Origin: Prochlorococcus marinus str. MIT 1013
GTDB lineage: Bacteria > Cyanobacteriota > Cyanobacteriia > PCC-6307 > Cyanobiaceae
Reading direction: 5' to 3'
DNA: 64,000 nt
Assembly: GCF_027359395.1 (NCBI RefSeq)
Contig: NZ_CP114778.1
Location: 124,001 to 188,000 of the forward strand
Part shown: piece by piece, positions 16,241-25,524 of the stretch
Layout of the letters: each line of letters starts with the position of its first letter
Position numbering within the stretch: position 1 is the first letter of the stretch
The notes under the pieces: model-generated
The model's input: only the letters and a program-made list of their open reading frames with translations
Told to the model about the DNA's origin: nothing
The model's database searches: none
Position numbers and translations under genes: made by a program

Positions 16241-16537
16241 TCACTTCTGGCTAATTTCTTTTTTTTTCATTGACAAGTAGAACCACATCCAAGTTGGTAA
16301 AGTAATAAAAAAACCTATTAAAATAATATAACTTTTTGTTGTGTCCCAAGCTGCATCATCACATTTAGATTTGATTTGATTAGTGTCACTTAGTTTACTG
16401 CTAAGATTCCTGCAAATATTTAGTCCATGAATACTAAGGGTTCCATATGTTATCGCTGTTGGAACGGTAGCAAGAAATATTGCGAGTATTAAATTTCCTA
16501 GCCTCAGGTTGAGGTCTTTTCTTTTTTGTTGATCCAT
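16241..16537 (-). CDS. Hypothetical two-span membrane protein
   Basis: The frame is open from 16642, but the ATG at 16537 gives a 98-residue protein that starts MDQQKRKDLNLRLGN, with two hydrophobic segments (LILAIFLATVPTAITYGTL and SYIILIGFFITLPTWMWFYL) linked by a polar loop with two cysteines, and a basic tail. The upstream 35 residues look like non-coding DNA. Both ends are probably cytoplasmic. Function unknown. It converges on the doxX gene. Confidence 0.5.
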   Translation of the reverse strand: MDQQKRKDLNLRLGNLILAIFLATVPTAITYGTLSIHGLNICRNLSSKLSDTNQIKSKCDDAAWDTTKSYIILIGFFITLPTWMWFYLSMKKKEISQK

Positions 16538-16825
16538 ATATATATTTTTATCCAAATCTAAGATATGGCACACTATATTTCTTATTTTTTTACAAACCAG
16601 CAAGCTTGTTTGGGATTGGCTCTTAAAGTGTTTGCTCTTCAATTTTTTAACTCAAAATCTCGCTACTATATTTTTGAAATTATTAGATTTATATAATTTA
16701 TTAAATTAACTAGCTTGAAAGTGTGGTGACAACTTGTTGGTTTATAAATTTTTTAAATCTGAAGATGCTTAATATACTTATCTTAGGTTAAAGTTAATGC
16801 TTAGCAGCAATTAATTTATTTTATA

Positions 16826-17029
16826 ATGTCAACCAGTAAGAGAGAGGAAGTAAGTTCGCATTTGCGTTATATCAGACAAGAACTTCGAGACTTGGATCAG
16901 ATGCTTGGCCAATATGGCTTATTGCCCGAGTTGTCTGAATTGAAAGAGGTCTATAATTCTTTAGATGCTCTACATCAATTACTTTCTGGTAAAGTTAAAA
17001 AGAAACCTAAGCCCGAGTTTGATGATTGA
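16826..17029 (+). CDS. Small helical protein, paralogue of the gene at 13536
   Basis: A 67-residue protein, clearly related to the one encoded at 13536-13751 on the other strand. Shared blocks are KREE[AV], the Y[IV]RQELR helix, GLLPELS and a basic tail with KPEF. The two helices are amphipathic. The strong conservation of the tail suggests a function beyond helix packing. Function unknown. Confidence 0.55.
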   Translation: MSTSKREEVSSHLRYIRQELRDLDQMLGQYGLLPELSELKEVYNSLDALHQLLSGKVKKKPKPEFDD

Positions 17030-17174
17030 TATCGTTAATTAATATCTGAACAGAATTTAAAAACCAATAGACGAATAAATTTATTTTTAATATTTTGTAT
17101 AGATCAATATTTTTGGGACTTGCGAAGAAAAAAAAACTAATAACAATATATATATAAGCCAATTAATTGAACAA

Positions 17175-17384
17175 ATGGTTGAAGAAACTTGGAAAACTCA
17201 GTATAAGCAATGGAAAAAGTTAAAACCTTATCAAATTAAATTGATTGATGATGGCCCTAAAAGTCAATCTCAGGCTTGGCTCTTAAACTCAATGTGGTGT
17301 GAATGGGTAGAGTTGAAAAAGAAAAATGTCTCAGAAATCTCTACCAATGACATTCTTTGTTGGTCTGATCCTTGGTCAACCTAA
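17175..17384 (+). CDS. Hypothetical Trp-rich protein, 69 residues
   Basis: A small soluble protein with eight tryptophans (MVEETWKTQYKQWKKLKPYQ, then SQAWLLNSMWCEWVELKKK and a WSDPWST end). The dense Trp and Lys content suggests a compact helical fold or a surface-binding protein. I recognise no family. It converges on the AI-2E-type gene, 24 bases away. Confidence 0.45.
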   Translation: MVEETWKTQYKQWKKLKPYQIKLIDDGPKSQSQAWLLNSMWCEWVELKKKNVSEISTNDILCWSDPWST

Positions 17385-17408
17385 TGCCTGTCCCCTGCTG
17401 ATTGTTAT

Positions 17409-18485
17409 TTATGTTTTACTAGAAAAGTATTGTTTTTCTAATATGTCATGAACAATTATTTCTTTAACGAATACTTGAATTACTACAGCCATTGGAATGG
17501 CTAACAATAAACCAAGTGGTCCAAAAAGAATAGTGAATATAAATTGAGCAGTAATTGTTAATCCTGGAAGTAATTTAACTTGTTTGTGCATTATTGAAGG
17601 AGTTATTACGTAGCTTTCAATATTTTGAATTACTATATATAAACCTAGTACAGCAAGTGATTTCCATGGAGTATCAAGCAATGCAACAGAAAGAGGAAAA
17701 ATAGTACTTATTGTTGGACCTACATTTGGTATGACATTTAAAATACCTGCGATTAAAGCATTAGCAATTACTAATTTTATTCCTAATAAATATAGTCCTA
17801 TAGAGGCAAGTATTGCTACACATATAGAGCTAAGTACAACTCCAGCCATCCAACTACTAAGAGCATCACCGCATTTTAATAAAATGCTTCTTGCTCGCCT
17901 TCTATAAAAAGATGGGACTAATAGTATTGCAACTTCTCTGTATGAATTTGGCTGTAAAGTTATCATTAAACCAACAGAAATTATAAAAAATAATTGAATA
18001 ATACCAATCCCAACATTACTTGCTAAGCTGATCAATTTTGTAATACTATCTGTTACCCCATTTGCTAGAGTAGAACCATCTGGGAATATACTAAGCTTAT
18101 TTGTCAATATTGTTCTATCGGCTAAGTTGGGAATATTATCTTTATATATAATCTCTGCAAAATTAAAAAAAGTATTTACTGAGAGGTCCCATAGCTTGCT
18201 TGCTGCTGAGGGTATTTGATTAATTAGCTCTTGAAACTCACTGGTAAATTGTGGTATTATTATTACTATTGATAAACTTGAAATTAGTATAATTGTTATT
18301 ATAGTGATTCCTAATGAAATCCACCTGGGGATATGAAAAAAATCTCGGATTTTACCGGTTATAGTGCAAATAGCCATTGCTATAATTATTGATGCGAAAA
18401 AAAGTATAATTATTTCTTTTAAACCCCATAAGATCAATATAGAAATAATTAAAGCTGTAATTGATAGCAAGCTTGTTGGTTTCAA
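17409..18485 (-). CDS. AI-2E family transporter (PerM-like permease)
   Basis: A 358-residue membrane protein with about eight hydrophobic segments. The order is typical for the AI-2E/PerM (UPF0118) family: three early spans, a long extracytoplasmic region (about residues 85-150), then the conserved late block with IAGILNVIPNVGPTISTIFP and GLLLAIPMAVVIQVFVKE. Family members are exporters or permeases of varied substrates; here the substrate is unknown. The start is TTG. The gene follows psb28 by nine bases and mnmH before it, so the three likely form one operon. Confidence 0.85.
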   Translation of the reverse strand: MKPTSLLSITALIISILILWGLKEIIILFFASIIIAMAICTITGKIRDFFHIPRWISLGITIITIILISSLSIVIIIPQFTSEFQELINQIPSAASKLWDLSVNTFFNFAEIIYKDNIPNLADRTILTNKLSIFPDGSTLANGVTDSITKLISLASNVGIGIIQLFFIISVGLMITLQPNSYREVAILLVPSFYRRRARSILLKCGDALSSWMAGVVLSSICVAILASIGLYLLGIKLVIANALIAGILNVIPNVGPTISTIFPLSVALLDTPWKSLAVLGLYIVIQNIESYVITPSIMHKQVKLLPGLTITAQFIFTILFGPLGLLLAIPMAVVIQVFVKEIIVHDILEKQYFSSKT

Positions 18486-18494
18486 ATAAATTAT

Positions 18495-18836
18495 TTAATT
18501 GTTATTCAGAGAGTTTGCATACCTTGTAGCAAAACGCATAAATCTCTCAAATTCTTTTTCTGAATTCCAATTATAAGTAGATTTTACGTCCTTAATATAA
18601 TTTTCTGAAATAGACAAATCAATTTTTCTTGTTGATATTTCTCCTTCTTGGTCAATTAGATACATTTTTTGGATTGATTTGAAATTCTCTAGTGTTATTG
18701 TTTTAGGCTTATAAAATGTATATTCTACATAACCTTTTTTGCTATCTACATTTCTAAATAAACGTATTTCAGGTTGATCTATTTCTGTTTCCCCTTTGAT
18801 AAATTGAATTGAAACTTTCTCATTGATTTTCGTCAT
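18495..18836 (-). CDS. psb28: Photosystem II assembly protein Psb28
   Basis: A 113-residue soluble protein matching Psb28 (Psb13). Landmarks are VSIQFIKGETE near the start, PEIRLFRNVDSKKGYVEYTF, then a FERFMRFATRYANSL C-terminal helix. Psb28 binds PSII assembly intermediates on the cytoplasmic face and also affects chlorophyll-protein synthesis. The frame is open from an ATG at 18854, but the ATG at 18836 fits the usual N-terminus MTKINE and has AAGGAGAA directly in front, though that spacing is tight. It lies in an apparent operon after mnmH and before the AI-2E-type permease. Confidence 0.9.
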   Translation of the reverse strand: MTKINEKVSIQFIKGETEIDQPEIRLFRNVDSKKGYVEYTFYKPKTITLENFKSIQKMYLIDQEGEISTRKIDLSISENYIKDVKSTYNWNSEKEFERFMRFATRYANSLNNN

Positions 18837-18877
18837 TTCTCCTTTAGCTTCCATTAATAGATCTATCCTTGTAAGAA

Positions 18878-19930
18878 CTATAAAGGATTGAGCTTCTCAT
18901 TTAAGATTTTAATTAATGATAATTCTAGGGTTAGACCACTGATATTAATTGAATTTATATTTTTTGTTTTATTTAGTTCGTAGTCATAGCATTTATCGTA
19001 ATAATCCAACATCGCTTCACAAGCTTTAGACCATTCTTTTCTTTCAATCGAATTCAAGGCATCTTTTGTTCTTTGTGGCCCTAATCTTTTGCTTATTCTA
19101 TTTACAGCATCTTTTAATTCATTTTGAGAATTTTGACTGTATATATTGACTAAATTTTTCACACGCTCATTCTTCGTTTTAATTATTTCTATGATCGGAG
19201 CTTTTTGCATTTTTGTATACAAACTATTTGGTATGCGACATTTTCCTAGATTAGAACTTTCGGCTTCTATCCATATCTCATTAGCGTTATTTTTATGAAA
19301 CTCATTAAGTGATTCTGCTAGTATATTTTCAAATTGTTGAGTAGTGGGTTGATTCTCCATACCTAATGAACCAAAACTGCTTCCTCTATGATTAGCAATT
19401 CCTTCTAAATCAATTACAAATATATCTTCTCTATTTATGTGATTTAGTAGGTCTGTTTTTCTTGTACCTGTTTTACCTCCGATAAGTCTTAAAGGTAGAT
19501 CAGCCTCGAATTGATTTAAAACCCATTTCCGATAGCTTTTATATCCACCTTTTAATAAAAAAGTATTAATTCCAATTGTCCTTACAAGCCATGCAAAAGC
19601 ACTAGATCTCATGCCTCCCCTCCAGCAATAGATTCTCAATGATTTATTTCCTTTCGCTTTAGCCATAGTCGTTTCTAAGATTATTTCCAAGAGTTTTTTG
19701 GTGTTAGGAAGGGTAACTTTTAAACCATTGAATATTGCTTTTATGCGACTTTCTTTTTTATAGCTTTTACCTATAATCTCTCTTTCAGAATCAGAAAATA
19801 AAGGGATATTAATTGCGCCTGGCCAATGACCTTGGCAAAATTCGCTAGGACTTCTTACATCAACAATTTGACAAGTTAAATTCCGAAAATCCGTTACGGG
19901 AAAGGCTAAATTGGTAGGTTTCTCTGACAT
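18878..19930 (-). CDS. mnmH: tRNA 2-selenouridine/geranyl-2-thiouridine synthase (MnmH/SelU)
   Basis: A 350-residue protein with an N-terminal rhodanese domain (VDVRSPSEFCQGHWPGAINIP) and catalytic Cys102 in YCWRGGMRSS, followed by a P-loop (GGKTGTRKT, residues 150-158), the layout of MnmH. The family changes the wobble thiouridine of some tRNAs by geranylation and selenation. No selD is in the window. Its start is only 39 bases from the start of gun4 on the other strand, so the two promoters must overlap or reach into the genes. It probably heads the operon with psb28 and the permease. Confidence 0.88.
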   Translation of the reverse strand: MSEKPTNLAFPVTDFRNLTCQIVDVRSPSEFCQGHWPGAINIPLFSDSEREIIGKSYKKESRIKAIFNGLKVTLPNTKKLLEIILETTMAKAKGNKSLRIYCWRGGMRSSAFAWLVRTIGINTFLLKGGYKSYRKWVLNQFEADLPLRLIGGKTGTRKTDLLNHINREDIFVIDLEGIANHRGSSFGSLGMENQPTTQQFENILAESLNEFHKNNANEIWIEAESSNLGKCRIPNSLYTKMQKAPIIEIIKTKNERVKNLVNIYSQNSQNELKDAVNRISKRLGPQRTKDALNSIERKEWSKACEAMLDYYDKCYDYELNKTKNINSINISGLTLELSLIKILNEKLNPL

Positions 19931-19969
19931 AGTGTTAGTGATCAGGTCATTTTAGGCCGGCAGTAGATC

Positions 19970-20686
19970 ATGACTGTAGAAAAACCACATCCAAACAAAG
20001 AAAGCATAAAGGAGTATTTGGAGTCTTTTAATATGGCTTCAGAAAGGAAGCGTATTGGTTCGTTAACTGGTTTAGAAGAACGCGTTGATGATCTACTGAG
20101 TCTGGGCTCTTCTTTAATGTCAGGATTTGATCCTGGCATTTATGACTGGCCTTCTGGTTTTATTTTGCAACTCATTCATAAAAATGATGATAGTTTCATA
20201 AAAAATAATCTCAATTGTGATGATCTCTGTTGGTTTAAGGCCCCATCTGAGGTTGGGTTTGATTATTCACCTCTTCAGCGATATTTATTAAATGAAAATT
20301 ATGAGGATGCTGACCGTTTTACTAGCGCAAAACTTAGAGAGCTTGCGGGCGCAAAGGCAGTAAAGAGAGGGTATGTTTATTTTTCCGAAGTTGAAAAAAT
20401 ACCTTCTATTGATTTGTCAACTTTGGATAATCTATGGATCGTCTATTCCAGAGGGAAATTCGGCTTCACAGTTCAAGCAAAAATATTAGATTCAGTAGGG
20501 GGAAGATATGACAAACTTTGGCCTCGAATCGGTTGGAAAAAAGATGGAATATGGACTAGATATCCAAAAGCTTTTAATTGGTCAATTGAAGCACCAAATG
20601 GTCATATGCCATTGGTTAATCAGCTTAGAGGAGTTCGATTAATGGATGCCTTGCTAAACCATCAAGCATTAACAACTAAAAGCTAA
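19970..20686 (+). CDS. gun4: GUN4 domain protein, Mg-chelatase activator
   Basis: A 238-residue protein. Residues 1-90 form a helical N-terminal part and about 95-235 match the GUN4 domain: YSPLQRYLLNENYEDADRFT, then GYVYFSEVEKIPSIDLSTLDNLW, a SRGKFGFTVQ strand, IGWKKDGIW and APNGHMPL. GUN4 binds protoporphyrin IX and Mg-protoporphyrin and stimulates Mg-chelatase (ChlH) at the entry to chlorophyll synthesis. The ATG at 19970 is the first in frame. It diverges from mnmH with an unusually short gap. Confidence 0.92.
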   Translation: MTVEKPHPNKESIKEYLESFNMASERKRIGSLTGLEERVDDLLSLGSSLMSGFDPGIYDWPSGFILQLIHKNDDSFIKNNLNCDDLCWFKAPSEVGFDYSPLQRYLLNENYEDADRFTSAKLRELAGAKAVKRGYVYFSEVEKIPSIDLSTLDNLWIVYSRGKFGFTVQAKILDSVGGRYDKLWPRIGWKKDGIWTRYPKAFNWSIEAPNGHMPLVNQLRGVRLMDALLNHQALTTKS

Positions 20687-20812
20687 CAATTTAATGATTA
20701 ATGTTTAATTTTTTCTCTAAGTACACTATTTATGACTTAAGTTAAAAATATGTTTTTATATCTATACTAAATTCTTTGATCAAAAGATTAATTTACAAAG
20801 AAAGTTTTAATT

Positions 20813-21205
20813 GTGGAGATTTCTAAAAAATGGGCTGTTTTTATTCATCCCTCTACTTTAAAACTAGGATCATTTGTTGAAACTCTTTTAGAACCTGTGA
20901 TCTGTAGAGAAACTGCAAAAAAAATAGAATTAGGCTTGCATGAGGCGCTTGTTAACGCTGTAGTGCATGGCAACTTATCCAACCCCAATAAAATTATTCG
21001 TGTTAGAAGAATTCTTACTCCAAACTGGTTTGTATGGCAAATTCAGGATGAGGGGATAGGCATAGTTAAAAATAAAAGATTAACCTCTTTGCCTCTTGAA
21101 ATTGATGCTAATAGTGGAAGAGGAATATATCTGATTCACAAGTGTTTTGATGATGTTAGATGGAGCAGAAAAGGCAATAGACTCCAGCTATCAATAAAGA
21201 AATAA
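20813..21205 (+). CDS. Anti-sigma-factor-type histidine kinase-like ATPase (RsbW-like)
   Basis: A 130-residue single-domain protein. The ATP-binding fold is shown by the N box (HEALVNAVVHGN, residues 43-54), the G1 box (IQDEGIGIV) and the G2 box (SGRGIYLIHKCFDDV). This is the HATPase_c_2 type of RsbW/SpoIIAB, serine kinases that bind sigma factors or phosphorylate an anti-sigma antagonist. No antagonist or sigma gene is beside it, so its target is unknown. It starts with GTG; no ATG is upstream in frame. The unknown gene at 21210 converges and ends four bases away. Confidence 0.85.
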   Translation: MEISKKWAVFIHPSTLKLGSFVETLLEPVICRETAKKIELGLHEALVNAVVHGNLSNPNKIIRVRRILTPNWFVWQIQDEGIGIVKNKRLTSLPLEIDANSGRGIYLIHKCFDDVRWSRKGNRLQLSIKK

Positions 21206-21209
21206 GTCT

Positions 21210-21470
21210 TTAATGACTTTTGCAGCCTGTATCTTTTATTTCTTCTCTTATCCATAATATTGCTTGCTTAAGAAGGTCTTCTATTTCTGCTTCATCTCCA
21301 TCATTAATTAATTGTGAGATCGCGGAAATAATTAATTCAGCGCTTCTTCTTTGTTTGTTCCCCCTAAATTCATGCCAGTTGTAATTATTCAGACTTATTT
21401 CATTGTGAAGCTCTTGTGTAAGTAAAATTGCTTTTTCAGACCAAATTTTTTTATGTTTTTTTATTATCAT
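21210..21470 (-). CDS. Conserved small cyanobacterial protein, probably DUF6439
   Basis: An 86-residue helical protein. The order WSEKAILLTQELHNEI, WHEFRGNKQRRSAELIISAI and LLKQAILWIREEIKDTGC resembles a small cyanobacterial family that I believe is DUF6439; the GNKQRR block and the GCP/GCK end are its best-kept parts. Function is unknown. It is read in the same direction as the methyltransferase gene, which ends up 47 bases before it, and they may share a transcript. Confidence 0.55.
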   Translation of the reverse strand: MIIKKHKKIWSEKAILLTQELHNEISLNNYNWHEFRGNKQRRSAELIISAISQLINDGDEAEIEDLLKQAILWIREEIKDTGCKSH

Positions 21471-21517
21471 TTTTGAGTTGTGGAAATTTATTTTTCGACA
21501 TTTTTTTTATGTCATAA

Positions 21518-22579
21518 TTAAATTGGCTTGTTTGCTTTCCATACTTTAGTCATAAAGTGAGATTCAGATGTTATGGCGGAAAATCCACTTTCTTTTAATC
21601 TTAAATTTATATCGTCAATTATATAGTCTCTATAATATGGCTCATGAAAAATTTTGTGAAAGTTTTCCATTATTGGAGTGAATTTTGGAGAATCTTCTAT
21701 TTGAATGGAGTCCGCAAGGACAAGTGTTCCACCAGGTTCTAGCAATCTAAAGCATTCATTCAATACATTTTGTCTTGCCTCTCTAGGTAGTTCGTGAAAT
21801 AGAAAAACACAAGTTAATGCCTGAAAACTTTCTGATAAATAGGGCATGTTTTCTGCATTCCCTTTTGTCAGTTGAACAAGATCACCACTTCTGGAACTTA
21901 GATATTTACTTGCCTGCTTTAAGTATGAACCTGACAAATCAATACCATAAAGTTCAACTTGTGGTAATGCACTTTGTATTTGTTGGAGAGTTCTTCCAGT
22001 ACCTGTAGCGACATCTAAAACTTTTACTTTCTTTGAGTCTTCCGTTAAATATTTTTTTAGACCTGTCTTCAAAGGAGATAAAATTCTTCTTCTCATGGAG
22101 TCGGCTGTTCCATTGAAAAGAATCTCAACTTGTAAGTCATAAATTTCAGCAGAATGCTCACTTAGGTAACCATCTGTTTGATGATGAAAATTCTGCAAAT
22201 AATAATCAGGATATTCTTGCTCATTTACATTTCTTGGGATTTCTCTTGTTTTATTTTTGGTTTTCCTCTGCCAAATTTGAGGCATATCTAGCCAAACCAA
22301 AGGATATTTCTTTGCCCATTCGAACCATGGAGCTTCGAATAGTTGTGATTTAGGATAAATTCCTGCCTCTGCTTCTTTCCAATCAACACTCTCTAGATTT
22401 TCCATTGATCTTCTAACTTCTTTTACTAGATCTTGATTGATTGGAAATTTCCCTGGAGCTGCTTCAGGCGCAAACACTTCCATTAACTTTGTACTTAACT
22501 CTTTATGAGCTATCCCAGCAAGTGTTTTTCCTTGTTGAAGCGTGTGATATGCAATTTTTCTAAGGCTGGGCGCTGCCAT
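21518..22579 (-). CDS. Class I SAM-dependent methyltransferase
   Basis: A 353-residue protein. An N-terminal part of about 170 residues with no motif that I recognise is followed by a Rossmann methyltransferase domain: motif I VLDVATGTGRTLQQI, the acidic end of strand 2 LYGIDLSGSYL, NAENMPYLSESFQALTCVF and the post-motif ELPREARQNVL. It is of the Methyltransf_11/UbiE type, acting on small molecules or quinones, but the substrate is not known. The start is ATG. The gene lies behind the glnA terminator in the same direction, so it has its own promoter. Confidence 0.8.
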   Translation of the reverse strand: MAAPSLRKIAYHTLQQGKTLAGIAHKELSTKLMEVFAPEAAPGKFPINQDLVKEVRRSMENLESVDWKEAEAGIYPKSQLFEAPWFEWAKKYPLVWLDMPQIWQRKTKNKTREIPRNVNEQEYPDYYLQNFHHQTDGYLSEHSAEIYDLQVEILFNGTADSMRRRILSPLKTGLKKYLTEDSKKVKVLDVATGTGRTLQQIQSALPQVELYGIDLSGSYLKQASKYLSSRSGDLVQLTKGNAENMPYLSESFQALTCVFLFHELPREARQNVLNECFRLLEPGGTLVLADSIQIEDSPKFTPIMENFHKIFHEPYYRDYIIDDINLRLKESGFSAITSESHFMTKVWKANKPI

Positions 22580-22639
22580 GAACCGTTTATTAATTTCTTT
22601 ATTATCTAACAGATTTGATTGATTAGTGACGACTTAACT

Positions 22640-22684
22640 AAAAAAAAATTAAGGTCTATGCATATTTCTACATAGACCTTAATT
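22640..22684 (-). terminator. Intrinsic terminator of glnA
   Basis: A perfect 14-bp stem (AATTAAGGTCTATG at 22647-22660 and its complement at 22671-22684) with a 10-base loop, followed on the minus strand by eight T (complement of 22641-22648). It starts 33 bases after the glnA stop codon. This is the clearest intrinsic terminator in the window. Confidence 0.88.
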
Positions 22685-22716
22685 ATGTATTCTAAAAACT
22701 TATAAAAGAATTTAAA

Positions 22717-24138
22717 TTAGGCGTCATAGTACATCGTGAATTCATGAGGATGAGGTCTTTGTCTTAGCTGTTGAACTTCTTCGTATTTAAGTTCTATCCA
22801 GTTATTGATGAAATCTTCGGTAAATACGCCTCCTTCCGTTAAATATTTATTGTCACTGTTTAATGCTTCTAATGCATCGTTCAATGAAGAGGGAACAGTG
22901 TCTATTTTTGATAATTCCTCAGAAGGGAGCTCAAAAAGGTCAACGTCAACTCCATCTCCAGGATCAATTTGATTTTTGATTCCATCGATACCTGCCATCA
23001 TCATTGCGGAAAAAGCAATATATGGATTGGCTAATGCATCACCCGATCTGAATTCAAGCCTTTTTGCTTTTGGACTAGGTCCAGTCAAAGGAATTCTTAC
23101 AGCAGCTGATCTATTACCCTGTGAATAAACTAAATTAACTGGTGCCTCGAAACCTGGTACTAATCTTTTGTAGCTGTTTGTAGTTGGATTAGTAAAAGCA
23201 AGGAATGATGGTGCATGTTTTAGTATTCCACCTATATACCATTTAGCCGTTTGAGATAAATTGGCATAGGTACCTTCGCCATAGAATAAAGGTTGACCGC
23301 CTTTCCATAAACTTTGATGAACATGCATTCCTGTTCCATTGTCATTGAAAACTGGCTTGGGCATGAAAGTGGCAGTCTTTCCATATTTCTTTGCTACGTT
23401 CCTGACGATGTATTTGTAGATCATTACATTGTCGGCTGCGTTGATTAGGGGAGCAAATTTCATCCCTAATTCGTGTTGGCCAGCTCCTGCTACTTCATGA
23501 TGGTGCTTTTCAATGGGGATACCCAATTCACCCATAAGTAGTAGCATCTCAGACCTCATGTCTTGAGCTGTGTCGTTAGGTGAAACTGGGAAATACCCTT
23601 CTTTTAGTTGAATTTTGTATCCAAGGTTTCCTCCCTCTTCCACTCTCCCCGTATTCCACGGAGCTTCTATTGTATCAACGCTATAAAAACTTCCACCTTC
23701 CCCTGAGTTATATCGGACATCATCAAAAATAAAGAATTCTGGTTCAGGACCAAAGAATGCAGCATCTGCAACACTAGTGCTCCCTAAATAATCCAATGCT
23801 TTTTGTGCTAAAGCTCTTGGACATCTGGCATATGGTTCTCCACTTCTGGGCTCCTGAATTGAACAAATCAGGCTAAGAGTTTTGTGATGGTAAAAAGGGT
23901 CTATCCAGCTCGTTGATGGATCTGGAACCATTGCCATATCTGATTCGTTTATGGCTTTCCAACCTCGAATAGAGGAACCATCAAAAGCAAGCCCTTCTGA
24001 AAAAGAGCTTTCTTCAATGAGATCTGAAGCTACAGTTAAATGTTGCCACTTGCCATGTAAGTCCGCGAACTTTAAATCTATTAGTTCAATGCCCTCATCT
24101 TTAATTTGACGAAGAACATCTTGAGAGGTCTTGCTCAT
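22717..24138 (-). CDS. glnA: Glutamine synthetase type I
   Basis: A 473-residue protein, full length for GSI. It makes glutamine from glutamate, ammonium and ATP, the entry of nitrogen in cyanobacteria. Visible landmarks include [11 protein letters not shown], the ATP and metal block [13 protein letters not shown], the [13 protein letters not shown] motif, and [10 protein letters not shown]. The site where E. coli GS carries the adenylylated Tyr (NLYDLP) reads DLFELP with Phe402, so adenylylation is not possible there; cyanobacterial GS is known to be controlled by inhibitory proteins instead. A GTA-N8-TAC NtcA site was not found upstream. An intrinsic terminator follows. Confidence 0.96.
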   Translation of the reverse strand: MSKTSQDVLRQIKDEGIELIDLKFADLHGKWQHLTVASDLIEESSFSEGLAFDGSSIRGWKAINESDMAMVPDPSTSWIDPFYHHKTLSLICSIQEPRSGEPYARCPRALAQKALDYLGSTSVADAAFFGPEPEFFIFDDVRYNSGEGGSFYSVDTIEAPWNTGRVEEGGNLGYKIQLKEGYFPVSPNDTAQDMRSEMLLLMGELGIPIEKHHHEVAGAGQHELGMKFAPLINAADNVMIYKYIVRNVAKKYGKTATFMPKPVFNDNGTGMHVHQSLWKGGQPLFYGEGTYANLSQTAKWYIGGILKHAPSFLAFTNPTTNSYKRLVPGFEAPVNLVYSQGNRSAAVRIPLTGPSPKAKRLEFRSGDALANPYIAFSAMMMAGIDGIKNQIDPGDGVDVDLFELPSEELSKIDTVPSSLNDALEALNSDNKYLTEGGVFTEDFINNWIELKYEEVQQLRQRPHPHEFTMYYDA

Positions 24139-24363
24139 GATGAATTTGATTCACAATAGATATATCTAATTATGAACGTAATAAGCGATTGAATCACTTT
24201 TTGTATTAAGAAGCACTTTTTTTAGACTTTTAACAGAAAACTACGATTATTTTTTGTCTTCTTAGGCAAATCTAGCAAATTCCTATTGCAATCCCTAAAA
24301 AAAACACCCCGACTTTGCCTATCGCCTTTTAGGCTCGGTAGATATATAAACCGATCTGTTTTC

Positions 24364-25524
24364 TTGGCCACTCAAATTCTTCCTTCTGTTGATAATCAAC
24401 ATCGTAAAGATTTTGGTCCAACTGTTTCTCCTGAAAGGTTATTGCTTGGGCCAGGCCCATCAAACGCAGATCCTGCTGTTTTAAAAGCACTCTCTCAGCC
24501 TCCCATTGGTCATTTGGATCCTTTTTATGTGGACCTGATGAGTGAGGTTCAAGAGTTGCTTAGATATGCGTGGCAAACCAGCAATCGATTAACACTCCCA
24601 ATGAGTGGTACTGGAAGTGCAGCAATGGAGGCAACATTGGCAAATGTTGTTGAGCCAGAAGATACGGTTTTAGTTGCTATCAAAGGATATTTTGGACATC
24701 GACTTGCGGATATGGCAGGTAGGTACAAAGCAAATGTAGAAACCATTCAGAAAGATTGGGGAAATGCATTCTCACTTGAGGAAATAGAAGATGCATTGAA
24801 AAAACATAACCCAGCTGTTTTGGCAATTGTTCATGCCGAAACTTCAACAGGTGTTTGTCAACCTATGGATGGAATTGGTGATTTATGCAGAAAATATAAT
24901 TGTTTACTTCTTGTAGACACAGTAACTTCTTTGGGAGGCGTTCCTCTTTATTTGGATGAATGGAAAATTGATCTAGCATACAGTTGCAGCCAAAAAGGAT
25001 TAAGTTGCCCTCCAGGATTAGGTCCTTTTTCAATGAATAAGAGAGCGGAAGATAAAATGTCTAATAGAAAAGATAAAGTTCCTAACTGGTATCTAGATGT
25101 CTCTTTGCTTAATAAATACTGGGGTAGTGATCGTGTATATCATCACACCGCTCCTGTAAACATGAATTTTGGCATTCGAGAAGCGCTTAGATTGTTAGCT
25201 GAAGAAGGATTAGAGATTTCATGGGATAGACACAAGAAAAATGCTAAATCGCTTTGGATTTCTTTAGAGAATATAGGTTTGGAATTACATGTGAAAGAAG
25301 AATTGCGCTTACCTACGCTAACAACAGTGAAAATACCTGAGGGTGTTGATGGTAAGGCATTTACTAAGCATTTACTAAATAATTTTGGAGTTGAGATAGG
25401 AGGTGGTTTAGGTGACCTGGCTGGAAAAGTATGGAGAATTGGTTTGATGGGATATAATTCAACTTCTAAGAATGTAGAAAAAATAATAAATATCTTTGAA
25501 ACTGAATTACCTAAGTTTAGATAA
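24364..25524 (+). CDS. Class V aminotransferase, alanine/serine-glyoxylate aminotransferase type
   Basis: A PLP enzyme of 386 residues. LLLGPGPSNADPAVL, the PLP-phosphate block LPMSGTGSAAMEA and the PLP-lysine block YSCSQKGLSCPPG are those of the alanine- or serine-glyoxylate aminotransferase group. In cyanobacteria such enzymes act in photorespiration. The frame is open from 24286, but the extra 26 residues are not family-like; the TTG at 24364 gives MATQILPSV, close to the usual N-terminus, and no ATG is near. The 3' end overlaps the tadA gene by eight bases. Confidence 0.85.
   Translation: MATQILPSVDNQHRKDFGPTVSPERLLLGPGPSNADPAVLKALSQPPIGHLDPFYVDLMSEVQELLRYAWQTSNRLTLPMSGTGSAAMEATLANVVEPEDTVLVAIKGYFGHRLADMAGRYKANVETIQKDWGNAFSLEEIEDALKKHNPAVLAIVHAETSTGVCQPMDGIGDLCRKYNCLLLVDTVTSLGGVPLYLDEWKIDLAYSCSQKGLSCPPGLGPFSMNKRAEDKMSNRKDKVPNWYLDVSLLNKYWGSDRVYHHTAPVNMNFGIREALRLLAEEGLEISWDRHKKNAKSLWISLENIGLELHVKEELRLPTLTTVKIPEGVDGKAFTKHLLNNFGVEIGGGLGDLAGKVWRIGLMGYNSTSKNVEKIINIFETELPKFR

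Noticed and set aside
24164-24285. Possible NtcA site upstream of glnA
   Set aside because: I looked for GTA-N8-TAC on both strands and found only partial matches (for example GTA-N8-TTG).
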